Numbered from the stretch's first letter, positions 10,234-20,819 are shown. The stretch: 64,000 nucleotides of DNA from Symbiodinium natans (GCA_905221605.1 CAJNDS010002246.1:1-64000), one strand, 5' to 3'. The notes: a model not told the origin generated them from the sequence alone. Numbers and translations are program-made.

Positions 10234-10285
10234 GCCTAAACCCTAAACCCTAAACCCTAAACCCTAAACCCTAAACCCTAAACAT
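10234..10285 (-). repeat. Interstitial telomeric tract (CCCTAAA)n
   Basis: About seven units. It brackets a 110-bp unique segment with the TTTAGGG tract at 10397. Confidence 0.94.
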
Positions 10286-10396
10286 GGCGGTACATGTGAT
10301 GAGTTCAGGCTGCAGGGTCGACGCAGCCCCTTAGACCCTCACCACACTGAGACCTGAAGGCCAAGCCCCGATACTATGTTGCCCAGCAACCTCGGA

Positions 10397-10505
10397 TTAG
10401 GGTTTAGGGTTTAGGGTTTATGGTTTAGGGTTTAGGGTTTAGGGTTTAGGGTTTGGGGTTCAGGGTTCAGGGTTCAGGGTTTAGGGTTTGGGGTTTAGGG
10501 TTAAG
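10397..10505 (+). repeat. Interstitial telomeric tract with a GGGTTCA block
   Basis: About 15 units including three GGGTTCA units. Confidence 0.93.
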
Positions 10506-10760
10506 GGGTTTACGCCCAATAAAGGGAATACTGGTACTATTGGGGATCCTCAGATAAGCGCTGAACCTCAAAAACCCTGAGCCCTTCGGACCCTAACCAC
10601 CAAACATTGAAACCCTACACCCTAAACCCTGAGCCCTAAACCCTCAACCCCAAACTCGAAACAGCCCTCAAACCTCCTAAAGGCAGACGAAGGTGCACAG
10701 GCTTGATCGCCAGGCTATAGCACGTGTCAGCCACCGCCAAGACCGGAGCCTGGCGGCGAG

Positions 10761-10908
10761 GGGTGCGGGTGGGGGGAGGGAGGTGGGGGGAGGGAGGTAG
10801 GGGGGAGGGAGGTAGGGGGGAGGGAGGTAGGGGGGAGGGGCAGGGAGATAGGGGGCAGGGAGGTAGGGGGCAGGAGGTAGGGGGCAGGGAGGGGGTATAT
10901 AGGGGGCA
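10761..10908 (+). repeat. G-rich minisatellite, about 15-bp unit GGGGGGAGGGAGGTA
   Basis: About nine imperfect units. Later units change to AGGGGGCAGGGAGGT. Regular runs of three to six G could form G-quadruplexes on the plus strand. Long proline/glycine-rich frames here are repeat translations. Confidence 0.92.
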
Positions 10909-10966
10909 GGCTTCAGTCGCATAATCGGAAGGAATGGCAAGAGATGAGGGATAAGCGGTCCCTTAT

Positions 10967-11252
10967 AAACCCTAAACCCTAAACCCTAAACCCTAAACCC
11001 TAACCCTAAACCCGTTTCCCATTTCAAAGGCCTACAAGAATCCTCTGAGTCCCAAGACCTAAACCATGCTAAGCCCTAAGGGCAGGGCTTAGGGTTTACG
11101 GTTTTAGGGTTTTAGGGTTTTAGGGTTTAGGGTTTAGGGTTTAGGGTTTAGGGTTTAAGGTTTAGGATTCAGGGTTCAGGGGTTTAGGGTTCAGGGTTCA
11201 GGGGTTTAGGGTTCAGGGTTCAGGGTTCAGGGTTTGGGGTATAGGGTTTAGG
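10967..11252. repeat. CCCTAAA tract then degenerate TTTAGGG/GGGTTCA tract
   Basis: C-rich tract 10967-11012, unique DNA, then GGGTTTTA, TTTAGGG and GGGTTCA blocks at 11099-11252. Confidence 0.9.
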
Positions 11253-11352
11253 GTGCTCAATCAAGTAGGGGCTCCCTTGTGTTTACGCTGAACCCTAAGC
11301 CGACCCGAAACCCTAAACTCCAGACCCTGTAAACCCTGTAAACCCTGTAGAT

Positions 11353-11449
11353 TAGGATGTTCCCCCTTGTACTGACAGTCCTTAATGGGGATTGGAATAG
11401 GGGGTACAGTCCCTATTAAGGACTGTTAGCACAAGGGGGAAATCCCAAC
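11353..11449. mobile_element. Hairpin element, GGGATGTTCCCCCTTG family
   Basis: The left arm GGATGTTCCCCCTTGTACTG pairs with the right arm GTTAGCACAAGGGGGAAATCC. The middle is TTAATGGGGATTGG...CCCTATTAAGG. No coding capacity. Confidence 0.75.
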
Positions 11450-11733
11450 ATGTAAGCCCTAAACCCCGTAAACTCGAACCCTAACCCTAAATCCTGAAAA
11501 CTCTGCACTCTAAACCCTGTAAACCCTGTAGGGTTTAGGGATTAGGGCATTAGTGTTTAGGTCTTTTAGGGTTTACCCTAAACCCTGTACACTCTAAACT
11601 CTTCACCCGTAAACCCCGAACCCGAAGAAGCGACCTTCATGATGTACCACGCAGCACGCTCGAAATCCCATTCGTCATCGTCGGGGCGGCCTAGGCACAG
11701 CAGTAAGCGCATGTGGGAGCCCGGGAAGGGTCT

Positions 11734-11890
11734 ACTTGGAGGTTCAGGGTACTTATAACTCAATTTTGAAGTGGTAGTTATAACCCACGTAAAAGCCCCT
11801 TAAGTACCCTAATAGGGTAATAGGGTTATGATTGGCTAATAAGTTATACGTACAGTTATAAATGGTAAATGAGCACCATGAACCTCCAAG
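11734..11890. mobile_element. Hairpin element, CTTGGAGGTTCATGGT family
   Basis: 157 bp. The left end CTTGGAGGTTCA pairs with the right end TGAACCTCCAAG. Left flank TA, right flank CA. Relatives lie at 18290, 29828-29996 and 61120-61231. Confidence 0.75.
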
Positions 11891-12018
11891 CATGTTTTAG
11901 GGCTTATCGTTTACGGGGTTGGGGCTCAGGACTTATAGCGTGTAGGGCTGGGAATCCTACCACCCTATACAAGCTCCCATCAGTGGATGTTCGTAGAAGA
12001 GTCCCTACATGAGCCGGG

Positions 12019-12080
12019 CCCTAAACCCTAAACCCTAAACCCTATGCCCTAAACCCTAAACCCTAAACCCTAAACCCTAG
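12019..12080 (-). repeat. Interstitial telomeric tract (CCCTAAA)n
   Basis: About nine units. Confidence 0.93.
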
Positions 12081-12196
12081 GAGGCAGCGTAGCAGTTGTC
12101 CCTTAATTCCCACATCGACTCCTCCCTTCTTGGGTTGTGCGATTCAAGCCTGTTTTAAAAGACCCGAAGTGCAACCCGAAACCCAAGAACCCTAAA

Positions 12197-12291
12197 GGTT
12201 TAGGGTTTAGGGTTTAGGGTTTAGGGTTTAGGGTTTAGGGTTTAGGGTTTAGGGTTTAGGGTTTAGGGTTTAGGGTTTAGGGTTTAGGGTC
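12197..12291 (+). repeat. Interstitial telomeric tract (TTTAGGG)n
   Basis: About 13 nearly perfect units. Confidence 0.95.
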
Positions 12292-12481
12292 TAAACCCCT
12301 AAACCCCATAAACCTCTAAACCCCGGAACCCCTAACCCCCTGAACCCCTAACCCTGGTGAGCTCTAAAAGGGTTGCACTGGGGGGGGGGGGGGGGGGGGG
12401 ACGTGACAAGGCAAACGTTGGGTCTGTCATGTCTTGAAAACTGATTCATCCCAAAAGCCTTTAAACCTTGTGACCATGATT

Positions 12482-12550
12482 AAACCCTAAACCCTAAACC
12501 CTAAACACTAAACCCTAAACCCTAAACCCTAAACCCTAAACCCTAAACCT
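12482..12550 (-). repeat. Interstitial telomeric tract (CCCTAAA)n
   Basis: About ten units. Confidence 0.94.
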
Positions 12551-12881
12551 TTATTGCTACCAAACACTATTCAACAGCTGAGTAAGTTCAGTATTCACAA
12601 ACGCCCAAGCCCAAATTCTCACCATAGACACCTTCAGGGATTGTACGCTCCAACCCTGAAACCGGCATAGCTCCTACCAGAAACAGCCCTAGTCCTGAGA
12701 TCGGAAGACCCGAAGCGCCTAAGCCATATGAACTGCAAACCAAAATGAAAGGCTTGTAAGAAGACATGTGCAAACTGTGAAGCCCTTAACATCCCTTAAC
12801 CATGAAAGCCCGAACCCCAACAGCCTGCAAACCACATGCCCAAAGCCTCAATCGAAAACCCTAGTCATGAGGATTCTACTA

Positions 12882-12957
12882 GGCCCTAAACCCTAAACCC
12901 TAAACCCTAAACCCTAAACCCTAAACCCTAAACCCTAAACCCTAAACCCTAAACCCT
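12882..12957 (-). repeat. Interstitial telomeric tract (CCCTAAA)n
   Basis: About eleven units. A GC-rich 120-bp unique segment follows, then the TTTAGGG tract at 13080. Confidence 0.95.
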
Positions 12958-13079
12958 GTGTCAGCCAAGGGCAGGTGCAAGGCAACCGGGCTGCGGCCCC
13001 CGCACACCAAGTTCAGCCAAGCTGCGTGAAGGAACCAGACCCCCTGCTTGCTGACAGGAGGTTTGTACATACTACCAAG

Positions 13080-13175
13080 GGTTTATAGGGTTTAGGGTTT
13101 AGGGTTCAGGGTTCAGGGTTCAGGGTTCAGGGTTTAGGGTTTAGGGTTTAGGGTTTAGGGTTTAGGGTTTAGGGT
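13080..13175 (+). repeat. Interstitial telomeric tract with a GGGTTCA block
   Basis: About 13 units with four consecutive GGGTTCA units inside. Confidence 0.94.
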
Positions 13176-13875
13176 AAGCCTTGCGTGTGTTCGGGGTTTG
13201 GGGCTTAGGGCAAGACGGTAAAGGGCTCTAGGGCTCTGGGGGGAGTCAGGCTTCGACACACAGACTTAAACAGACAGGTGGAGAAACTCAAACGTTGGCT
13301 TGTTATTGTGTTGCTAGGGGATAGGATTAGAGGGACCCTCGGGGATATAGACCCTCTGAATCTGGTCCCGGTTTAAGAGAGCCAGAAGAGGGTTAAGAAG
13401 GGTCCCCGTTTAAAGGCCCCCCTTGTCCTACCTAGGAGTTGCTTAGTTTCTACCCCGCACCTAGGTAAAGTAACTTGCACTTTTGGGTTTCGGGATCCAG
13501 TGACTTAGGATTTCTAGAATCAGATGTATTTGAGTGGCTTGGGTGCTGTGTTTGTACGTGCAGGAGGATCTAGAGAACTCTAAACCCTAAATCTTAATTC
13601 GACCCTGAACTCTAAACCCCAAAATAGACCTGATCGGCAATTTACCAGCAGAGCCACCGGAACATTTTCATTGTTGGTGGGGAATGGTGTGGCTCATGGT
13701 CCCACTTTTGCTCCCAAATACGCAAAAACCCTAGTCGACTAACTCTGGGGCCCTTGTTGGTAACCTACACGAAATACCAAAGGCTTTTTAGGACAAAGAC
13801 GACGCAAAGGCCCATGGTTTGGAATCAAACTTCAGGGCTTAGGTTGCATTAACATACTGCAAAATTCAGTAGGTA
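13176..13875. other. Unique 700-bp stretch without telomeric tracts
   Basis: One of the longer array-free stretches. No convincing reading frame, RNA gene or element ends seen. Confidence 0.5.
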
Positions 13876-13982
13876 AGCCCTAAACCCTAAACCCTAAAAC
13901 CCTAAACCCTAAAACCCTAAACCCTAAACCCTAAACCCTAAACCCTAAACCCTAAAACCCTAAACCCTAAACTCTAAACCCA
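13876..13982 (-). repeat. Interstitial telomeric tract (CCCTAAA)n
   Basis: About 15 units, four with an extra A (CCCTAAAA). Confidence 0.95.
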
Positions 13983-14475
13983 TTCATCCCTAGCAGCCCC
14001 AGAAACTGAAAGCGCCCGTGGGGGTCCCCGCCTGAGCCGAAGCGCATCGTCCGCACGCGGACGTCTGACACATGGCTCCTCGGCCACTGTCGGCTCGTGA
14101 GAGGGTAGGGTTTAGGGTTTAGGGTGTAGGGTTTAGGTTTTAGGGTTCAGGGCTCAGGGTTTTGGGGTAGTATGGGCCCTTAAACGGGGACCCCTTACAT
14201 GAAACCCAATCATAGCCCAGGACCCACACGTCAGAACCCCATAAAGGAGGTCAGGAACCAAATTAAGGGCCCGTATACCTACCCTAAGGACTATAGGGCT
14301 CATAGGGTGCGGAATTTCCATTTTTGGGTTGTGTCTATCAATGTGCTGAGGGTTTAGGGCTTCGGGTTTATGGATACTGGACCCAAGAGTAACCTACGAA
14401 TAAAACAAGGGCGCCCTTTTGGTGTGAAGGGGCGTATCGGGGAACCTAAACCCTTAAAACACATGAGGGCCTACT

Positions 14476-14584
14476 CCCTAAGGGTCCATGTACCTTTATA
14501 GTCTATACTTGGCCCCTAAAGCTACTATATAGGAACCCCTTTAAGGCCCAAGTATCTACTATATATGTACATGGACCCTTTGGG
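14476..14584. mobile_element. 109-bp inverted-repeat element (CCCTAAGGGTCCATGTACCT family)
   Basis: Starts CCCTAAGGGTCCATGTACCT and ends GTACATGGACCCTTTGGG. The 3-bp direct repeat ACT flanks both sides. It has the same length as the copies at 16510-16618 and 31040-31148. It is non-coding, so it would need transposase in trans. Confidence 0.88.
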
Positions 14585-14622
14585 ACTCTGGGTCCTCGGG
14601 ATTTTGCGTTTTGTCGGGTTTT

Positions 14623-14821
14623 GGGATGTTCCCCCTTGGACTAACCCTAAGGGTCCATGTACCTTATTATTATGTACTTGGGCCCTAGAGTCCCGAAATA
14701 AGAGGTACTTTAAGACCCAAGTATTCCCTATTTAGGTACATGGACCCTTAGACTAACAGTCCGTGATTGGGAGTACTACAATCCCTACCAAGGAGCTGTT
14801 AGTAGAAGGGGGACACATCCC
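14623..14821. mobile_element. GGGATGTTCCCCC element carrying a nested 109-bp-family copy
   Basis: The outer arms GGGATGTTCCCCCTTGGACT and GTTAGTAGAAGGGGGACACA belong to one family. Between the duplicated word ACTAA sits a complete CCCTAAGGGTCCATG...CATGGACCCTTAG element (about 14645-14750). The insertion order is therefore readable: the 109-bp family came later. Confidence 0.82.
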
Positions 14822-15209
14822 AAGAGGGGTTTGTGAGTTATGTTGAGGCTAGCCTAAACCCTAAACCCTAAGCCCTAAGAGGATCCTTTGGGATTTCACG
14901 GCTTCAGAGTCGATGTGTTGAAGGGTTCAGTTGCCAGACATCCCTACACCCTTAACTCCCCGAAGATTGTGTGGGGGTCCGGGAGCGGGGGTTAAGTTCA
15001 ATGCTGCTTAGCGCGATCCGCTGGCCCAATTCCCCTAAACCCTAAACCCTACATCCTCAACCCTAAACCCTAAGGCCCGAAGTCCCGTGGAATTGTGCAA
15101 AGGTTTTCAATTCACCCGAGAAATTGGCCGCCCCTGACCCTAAACCCCAAACCCTACACCACCCTAAATATGCCCTTATGGGCCTATGGGTCCCTATAAC
15201 AGTAACCTA

Positions 15210-15236
15210 CCCCCCCCCCCCCCCCCCCCCCCCCCC
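15210..15236. repeat. Poly-C run
   Basis: About 27 C. It lies 130 bp past the 3' end of the RCC1-like gene. Confidence 0.95.
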
Positions 15237-15389
15237 GCCAGAAGACAAAATGAAAAAACAAATAAAATTTGGAATCAGGGTACTACTGGGCATCCTATTG
15301 TATGTTATTAACTTTTCTTGTTGCTTAAACCCTGGCTCTCGGACAGTCTCTTAAGCGCGCCGGAGGCACTAAACTCCTAGCTGAACTGG

Positions 15390-16390
15390 GTTGAGCTGCT
15401 CTTCTACCGCACTGCTGTCGCCGCCAGAGCCATCATGGCCCCAAGTCACCACAGTTCCATCAGCCCGGATCGCAGCGAAAGCCCGTCCAGAAGCTTGCAC
15501 CTGCTGCACGTTCTTGAGCTGCTCTTGCACGGCACTGCTGTTGCCGCCATGGAAAGCGCGGCCCCAGGTCACCACAGATCCATCGGCCCGGATCGCAGCA
15601 AACGCCCCACAATTCGCCTGCACCTCCTGCACTTCTTCAGCTGCTCTTGTACGGCACTGCTGTTGCCGCCAAAAAAAGCATGGCCCCAGGTCACCACAGA
15701 TCCATCAGCCCGGATCGCAGCAAAAGCGCTTTCACAAGCTTGCACCTGCTGCACGTTCTTGAGCTGATCTTGCACGGCACTGCTGTCGCCACCCCAGGCA
15801 GCATGACCCCAGGTCACCACAGATCCATCAGCCCGGATCGCAGCAAAAGCGCCTTCAGAAGGTTGCACCTGCTGCACGTTCTTGAGCTGCTCCTGCACGG
15901 CACTGACGTCGCCGCCAAGGCCGTGAATACCCCAGGTCACCACAGATCCATCAGCTTGGATTGCAGCAAACGCCGCTGGAGAAGCTTGCACCTGCTGCAC
16001 GTTCTTGAGCTGCTCTTGCACGGCACTGCTGTTGCCGCCATGGAAAGCGCGGCCCCAGGTCACCACAGATCCATTGGCCCGGATCGCAGCAAACGCCCCA
16101 TAATTCGCCTGCACCTCCTGCACGTTCTTCAGCTGCTATTGAAAGGCACTGCTGTCGCCTCCGTATTCAGCATCACCCCAGGTCACGACAGATCCATCAG
16201 CCCGGATGGCAGCAAAAGCGCGTCCAGAAGCTTGCACCTGCTGCACGTTCTTGAGCTGATCTTGCACGGCACTGCTGTCCCCGCCCACATCGGCAGGGCC
16301 CCAGGTCACCACACATCCATCACCCAGGAGAGCAGCAAGGGCAACATCGGCACCACACTTTGACGCTGCAACTCGAACCTGTCCGACATG
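15390..16390 (-). repeat. Eight tandem 123-bp coding repeats
   Basis: The CCCCAGGTCACC-type landmark (the VTWG codons) starts at 15439, 15562, 15684, 15807, 15930, 16053, 16176 and 16299. Spacing is exactly 123 bp except for one 122-bp step that marks the one-base deletion. Confidence 0.95.
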
Positions 16391-16509
16391 CAAAGTCAGC
16401 ACATCTTTGTCTTGTAAACGCGCTCGCTTGATTGTACCTTCGGCCAGCGTGTCGCCAGAAGCTGCCAGCAGCCTTCCCTTGCCAACTCTTAGTGCGCCCT
16501 GGGCCCTTT

Positions 16510-16618
16510 CCCTAAAGGTCCATGTACCTAAATAGGGAATACTTGGGCCTTAAAGCACCTCCAATTTAGGGACTTTAGGGCCCAAGTACATAATAGTGAG
16601 GTACATGGACCCTTAGGG
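16510..16618. mobile_element. 109-bp inverted-repeat element inserted in the RCC1-like gene
   Basis: Ends are CCCTAAAGGTCCATGTACCT and AGGTACATGGACCCTTAGGG. It is flanked by the 3-bp duplication TTT (16507-16509 and 16619-16621). Removing the element and one TTT restores TGC CAA AGG GCC CAG on the minus strand (residues CQRAQ), which fits the expected domain exactly. Only four differences in 109 bp separate it from the copy at 31040-31148. Confidence 0.92.
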
Positions 16619-16758
16619 TTTGGCACAAGCTGGTGACAGACTCTTCGGGCTCCGCTGCCAAAGTCACGCTCGCGCCGCTCAGGAGGTGTACATGGACTGA
16701 AATCGACGACATGATGCGGCCTCAGGCCCCCGACGGTCAAGGCCTCAACACTCTAGCA

Positions 16759-16820
16759 ACCCTAAACCCTAAACCCTAAACCCTAAACCCTAAACCCTAA
16801 ACCCTATAAACCCTAAACCC
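16759..16820 (-). repeat. Interstitial telomeric tract (CCCTAAA)n
   Basis: About nine units, 45 bp upstream of the RCC1-like start codon. Confidence 0.94.
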
Positions 16821-16934
16821 TTCTTGCTATCACCCCCCCTACAAGTGGCACTTCACAAGGCACAGCACAGCTGTGCTCCAAAGCGAAAACCCAGATCCTT
16901 GCGGCGAGCCGGAACAAGAACCATCGAACCAAAG

Positions 16935-17048
16935 ACCTAAACCCTAAACCCTAAACCCTAAACCCTAAACCCTAAACCCTAAACCCTAAACCCTAAACCC
17001 TAAACCCTAAACCCTAAACCCCTAAACCCTAAACCCTAAACCCTAAAC
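16935..17048 (-). repeat. Long telomeric tract (CCCTAAA)n
   Basis: About 16 units. Confidence 0.96.
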
Positions 17049-17989
17049 TGGTTTGCCACTAGCCATTTTCAGCCGTAAGCCGTAAAACCCTAGGCCCACC
17101 TGATTCAACAAATTCTGTGGGTTACAAACACGTTTGCGTCCCATTTCCAAACCTATATGTTATGTCATACATACCTATGTACCCACGAACCTTCAACATA
17201 GCCCCCTGAGAACCCTGAAGGCCTTCAACCCTCCCCCCCCCCGCCCCTCCCCCCCTGCGGAGAAGTTCACGGATGCAAGTAAGGCAATTTCGCAATCTCT
17301 TGTTCGCCCTATACTGATAATATGTCTATGTCTACATGCATATCGTCGGGATGTGGGCCTAAAGGCTGCCAAGCCTATAGAACGAGCACACGCGCATCAC
17401 CTCATCCCCTACCACACTCCTTATCCTAACAAACCTTCAGCGCGGCGGTTTAGGGTATCAAGGGTTTCGAAGCCCAAACAGTGCAAAGCTACCCTCTAAG
17501 ACTACAGAATGCAAGGGCTAGGCATATGAGAGGTGGCGGGGGGCAGGGGGAACCTCTATGCCCGGGTCAAAGGATTCGAAATTCGAAGGCTCAGGCACAA
17601 GGGGAACCCTAAACCCAAACCCTTGAACCTTGAACCTTGAGCCCTACACCCTAAACCCTAAACCCTGAACCCTGAACCCTATATATGCCCGGTCATTTCC
17701 CAAAAACATGAAGGGGCACAGCAGACGCTTCAACTGGAAAGAGCTTTATCTAGGCCCAGGAGTACCGTAGGAAAAAAACAAAAGGGTCCTCGTTTTGGGG
17801 TTTTAAGGGGATTTGCAAGGGAACCTAAACCGTAACAAAAGGACATCAGGGCCTACTCCAGGTGCTCTTGCTAGAGTTTACAGGGCCTTTCAGGGTTTGG
17901 AGCTACGGGCTGGTCCTCACCAGCCATGTCACCACGTTTTCTGAATGCTGCCAAGAGTCGTTGCTGGTTGGTACTGGTCCTTGGTATAG
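17049..17989. other. Unique DNA and one diverged element, no gene seen
   Basis: The frame at 17134-17499 has proline-rich, non-protein-like composition and was not accepted. A diverged CCCAGGAGTACCGTAGG ... GGGCCTACTCCAGGTGC element lies at about 17750-17870, with relatives at 14386-14475, 41648-41760 and 56512-56615. Confidence 0.45.
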
Positions 17990-18034
17990 GGTTTAGGGTT
18001 TAGGGTTTAGGGTTTAGGGTTTAGGGTTTAGGGC
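17990..18034 (+). repeat. Interstitial telomeric tract (TTTAGGG)n
   Basis: About six units. Confidence 0.93.
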
Positions 18035-18289
18035 GCTAGGGTTTAGGGTGAATCGCACACATTGCCGTGCAGGCAACCCTAAACGCTAAACCCCAAAACC
18101 CCAAAACCTGAAACCCTAAACCCTAAACCCTAAAGCCCAAAGATGCCAAACCCTAAAACCCTGACCCTGTAAACCGACGCCGGAGAGGGTCTTGGGGGCT
18201 GGGGGGGGGTCCTGAACAAGCCAGAGGCCCCTAAAGCCGACAACGAGGCCAAAAGCGTCTGTTTGATTGTGCCGACTTTGGGGGCACTA

Positions 18290-18416
18290 CTTGGAGGTTC
18301 ATGGTACTTATTAACCCAATTATAACTGTACTTAGAACCCACTCATCAGCCCCTTAAGTGCCCAAATAAGGTCCTAAGTACAGTTATGTATAGGTACAGC
18401 CACCTCGTAGCTCCTG
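18290..18416. mobile_element. CTTGGAGGTTCATGGT-family element with decayed right end
   Basis: The left end CTTGGAGGTTCATGGTACTT is intact, with TA before it. Internal TAACTGTACTTAGAACCCAC and CCCTTAAGTGCCC match the copy at 29828. The right end is degenerate. Confidence 0.6.
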
Positions 18417-18419
18417 GAA

Positions 18420-19508
18420 GAAAATCCCCCTCATGTTTCGGGCTGAAGGGGTGCAAGGATACATGCGACCTAAGGACCTTTGCCTTTAACCCAATCAACA
18501 AAAATCCGCAGCCCCCTTCAACCCTACCTAAACCCTAAAACATAACCAAAAAAAACCTAAAACCGAAAGCCCCTGAAACCCCCTCAATCTCAGCTCTCCC
18601 AAGTTCAGAAAACCCCCGCCCTCCAGAGCCCAGGCCCCCAAGGCCCTAAACCTGCAAGACGCACCCACCCCCTCCCCTTCCTTCCCCCCCCCCCCCCACC
18701 CCTCTTAAGCTCTCCCAACCGCCAGCCCCCCAAACCATAAACCTTCCAGAGCCCTAAAACCTGAAGGCCCGAAAGGTCATACAAGTCCATGCCATATAGA
18801 CACCATAGACCCCATAGACCCATAGACCATAAGCCATATATCCCATAGACCCTCAACACTAAACACGATAGACACACTCACCCCAATGAAACCCCAATTC
18901 TATAATTTTCGGATGTTCCCGTCCTTCATGCTTGGACACTTCCAGGTTTTGTATTCTTCCCGATTCGTATCACTTCCGGAGATTTCCGTCTTCATCCCCA
19001 TTTGGCCGACCACAGAGAGCTTGAGCCAGGCCCCATTTGCTCGAGCCTGAAACGCACCAGCATGTGCTGTCGGGAACCATAGATCCCACGGACCCCAATG
19101 AGACCTCCATAGATCCTAATCCGAGCACCTGTTTAATTAATACCCCCACATTTAAAAAACGTATTTCGCCGAGAAGCCCCACGGAAGGCTACTTTCCATT
19201 ACGGGGGATTTCGTACGGGGAAATACCACCACATTTAAAGAAAAAATGGGGGGTTTTAAAGAAGCCGAAGCTTTATTGTTCCAGAATCTGGGGCCCTTCA
19301 GAAAGCTAGGATTTCTTATGTGATTGCTTACTGGAGGAGAGAAGTTTTCATTCTTTCCTGAGCTACCCCTTGTGGGCTCTGGCCAGCAAAGGCAGCATCA
19401 CATTTATAAAAAGGGAACACAATTATGGGAGGCCTTGGGGGGGGAGGGGGGAGGGGTGCACTTTTTTTGGCACTTTTATTGTTTCTTTAGTTTTTTTTGG
19501 GTGGGGGA
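18420..19508. other. Unique DNA with C-rich and degenerate telomere-like words, no gene seen
   Basis: Open frames here come from CCCTAAA-like or CCATAGACC-like low-complexity sequence. A run of ACCATAGACC words lies at 18795-18860. Confidence 0.45.
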
Positions 19509-19573
19509 GGGTTTAGGGTTTAGGGTTTAGGGTTTAGGGTTTAGGGTTTAGGGTTTAGGGTTTAGGTTTAGGC
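19509..19573 (+). repeat. Interstitial telomeric tract (TTTAGGG)n
   Basis: About nine units. Confidence 0.94.
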
Positions 19574-19688
19574 TTTAGAGAGGAACATGAGGAAATAGTG
19601 CCAAAAAAAGGGCCAGAAAAAAATGGGCCCCCGGGGGGAGCCCTGGGCTTGCTACTCAGTTTGAATAGAGATTCAATACATGAAGTAG

Positions 19689-19814
19689 CCCTAAACCCTA
19701 AACCCTAAACCCTAAACCCTAAACCCTAAACCCTAAACCCTAAACCCTAAACCCTAAACCCTAAACCCTAAACCCTAAACCCTAAACCCTAAACCCTAAA
19801 CCCTAAACCCTAAA
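19689..19814 (-). repeat. Long telomeric tract (CCCTAAA)n
   Basis: About 18 uninterrupted CCCTAAA units. Confidence 0.97.
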
Positions 19815-20170
19815 CCAACAGACGCCCTAGGCCGAAGTCGAGGCTCCACCGTGGGCACCAGAGCTGCGTCTCTGATCGACGGGGGCGGGGGTGAGGATGC
19901 CTGAAAGCCTCAAAACAGCTGGGCTTCTGGGTTGAAGGTTGGGGTTTAGGGTTTAGGGTTTAGGATTTAGGGTTTAGGGTCTAGGGTTTAGGGTTTAGGC
20001 TTTTGGGTTTAGGGTTTTGGGTGTGGGGTTGGTTTTGAGACCAAGGTTGCCCTAAACCCCAAGCCCTAAACCCTAAGCCCTACACCCAACTTCCGGTTGT
20101 GGGACATCTGACCCCCACCTTGGCAAAGGGGACCGTCTGCCTGCGGTCATTCTGACTACTCGAATTCTTT

Positions 20171-20254
20171 CCCTAAGGGTCCATGTACCTCATTATTGTG
20201 TACTTGGGCCCTAAAGTCCCTAAATAGGAGGTACTTTAAGGCCCATGTATTCCA
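20171..20254. mobile_element. Truncated 109-bp-family element
   Basis: The left end CCCTAAGGGTCCATGTACCT and the core ACTTGGGCCCTAAAGTCCC are present. The right end is lost after GGCCCATGTATTCC. Confidence 0.75.
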
Positions 20255-20320
20255 CATTTTGGTGAAGGAATACCTTAGCCCTGCCAGACAACAGAAGAGC
20301 GTGGTAGCCCCGCAACAATA

Positions 20321-20423
20321 CTTAGTTGCTGAGTTCATAAGCCCCAAACAAGTGTACACTTTCAGTTCTATAGGAGATTACAGTACCACAAAAAGTGTAA
20401 AGTGCACTCGCTCAGCAACTAAG
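20321..20423. mobile_element. Inverted-repeat element, CTTAGTTGCTGAG family
   Basis: 103 bp with ends CTTAGTTGCTGAG and CTCAGCAACTAAG. Internal AAGTGTACAC and AAAGTGTAAAGTGCACTC are shared with the copy at 54172-54275. A partial arm lies near 31265-31298. Confidence 0.78.
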
Positions 20424-20819
20424 AATATTAGGATAAGGGTTTAGGGCCTGATATCATGGGGTTATCAAGGTCTAAGGCCTGGGGATATAATAGGGTTTGG
20501 GTTAAGGGTTTGGGGAGGGTTCAGGGCCTAGGCATACAATAGGGTTTGGATACTCTGCAAATGGAACCCAGGCTTTCGAAAGCGCAAATCAAGAATCACT
20601 CAGCTACCAAAATGCCGGTGCCGCCGTGGGTCCTAGCCACAGGAACATCGGGTCATCCGAACCCTCAATGAGGGTTTTGGGTGTGAGGTTTGGTTTAGGG
20701 TCTAGGGTGTCAAGTAATTATCCCCCCCCTCGTGGGCTGCTTACACACTGAACCCGACAACTATTGTTTTTTTTTTTCTTTGGGGGGGGGGGGGGGGGGT
20801 CGGGGGAGGAGGGAAGGTC

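Larger units (their letters stand above)
15369..16712 (-). pseudogene. RCC1-like repeat protein with N-terminal ubiquitin-like domain, disrupted
   Basis: Dinoflagellate proteins of this architecture are usually annotated as RCC1-like or HERC-like; their biochemical role is not established. ATG at 16710-16712 starts a ubiquitin-like (beta-grasp) segment with HVHLLSGASVTLAAEPEESV, then GALRVGKGRLL, then DVLTLHVGQVRVAAS. Eight 41-residue repeats follow, each with FAAIRADGSVVTWG, a GGDSSAV motif and EQLKNVQQVQAS; the last ends at a stop at 15369-15371. Three lesions are visible. A 109-bp element interrupts the ubiquitin-like part after residue Q30. A TAG replaces an expected GAG at 16136-16138, where the other repeats have QEQL. 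One G is missing between 15632 and 15633, shifting the frame. Unless the element is spliced out and the other lesions are edited or are assembly errors, no full product can be made. Identity of the family is secure; non-function is likely. Confidence 0.85.

Noticed and set aside
15391-16363. Long plus-strand frames over the RCC1-like gene
   Set aside because: Shadows of the minus-strand repeats: same 123-bp periodicity, but His/Leu-rich composition and no known domain.
17134-17499. 121-codon plus frame
   Set aside because: Proline- and threonine-rich from C-rich DNA, no domain and no exon context.
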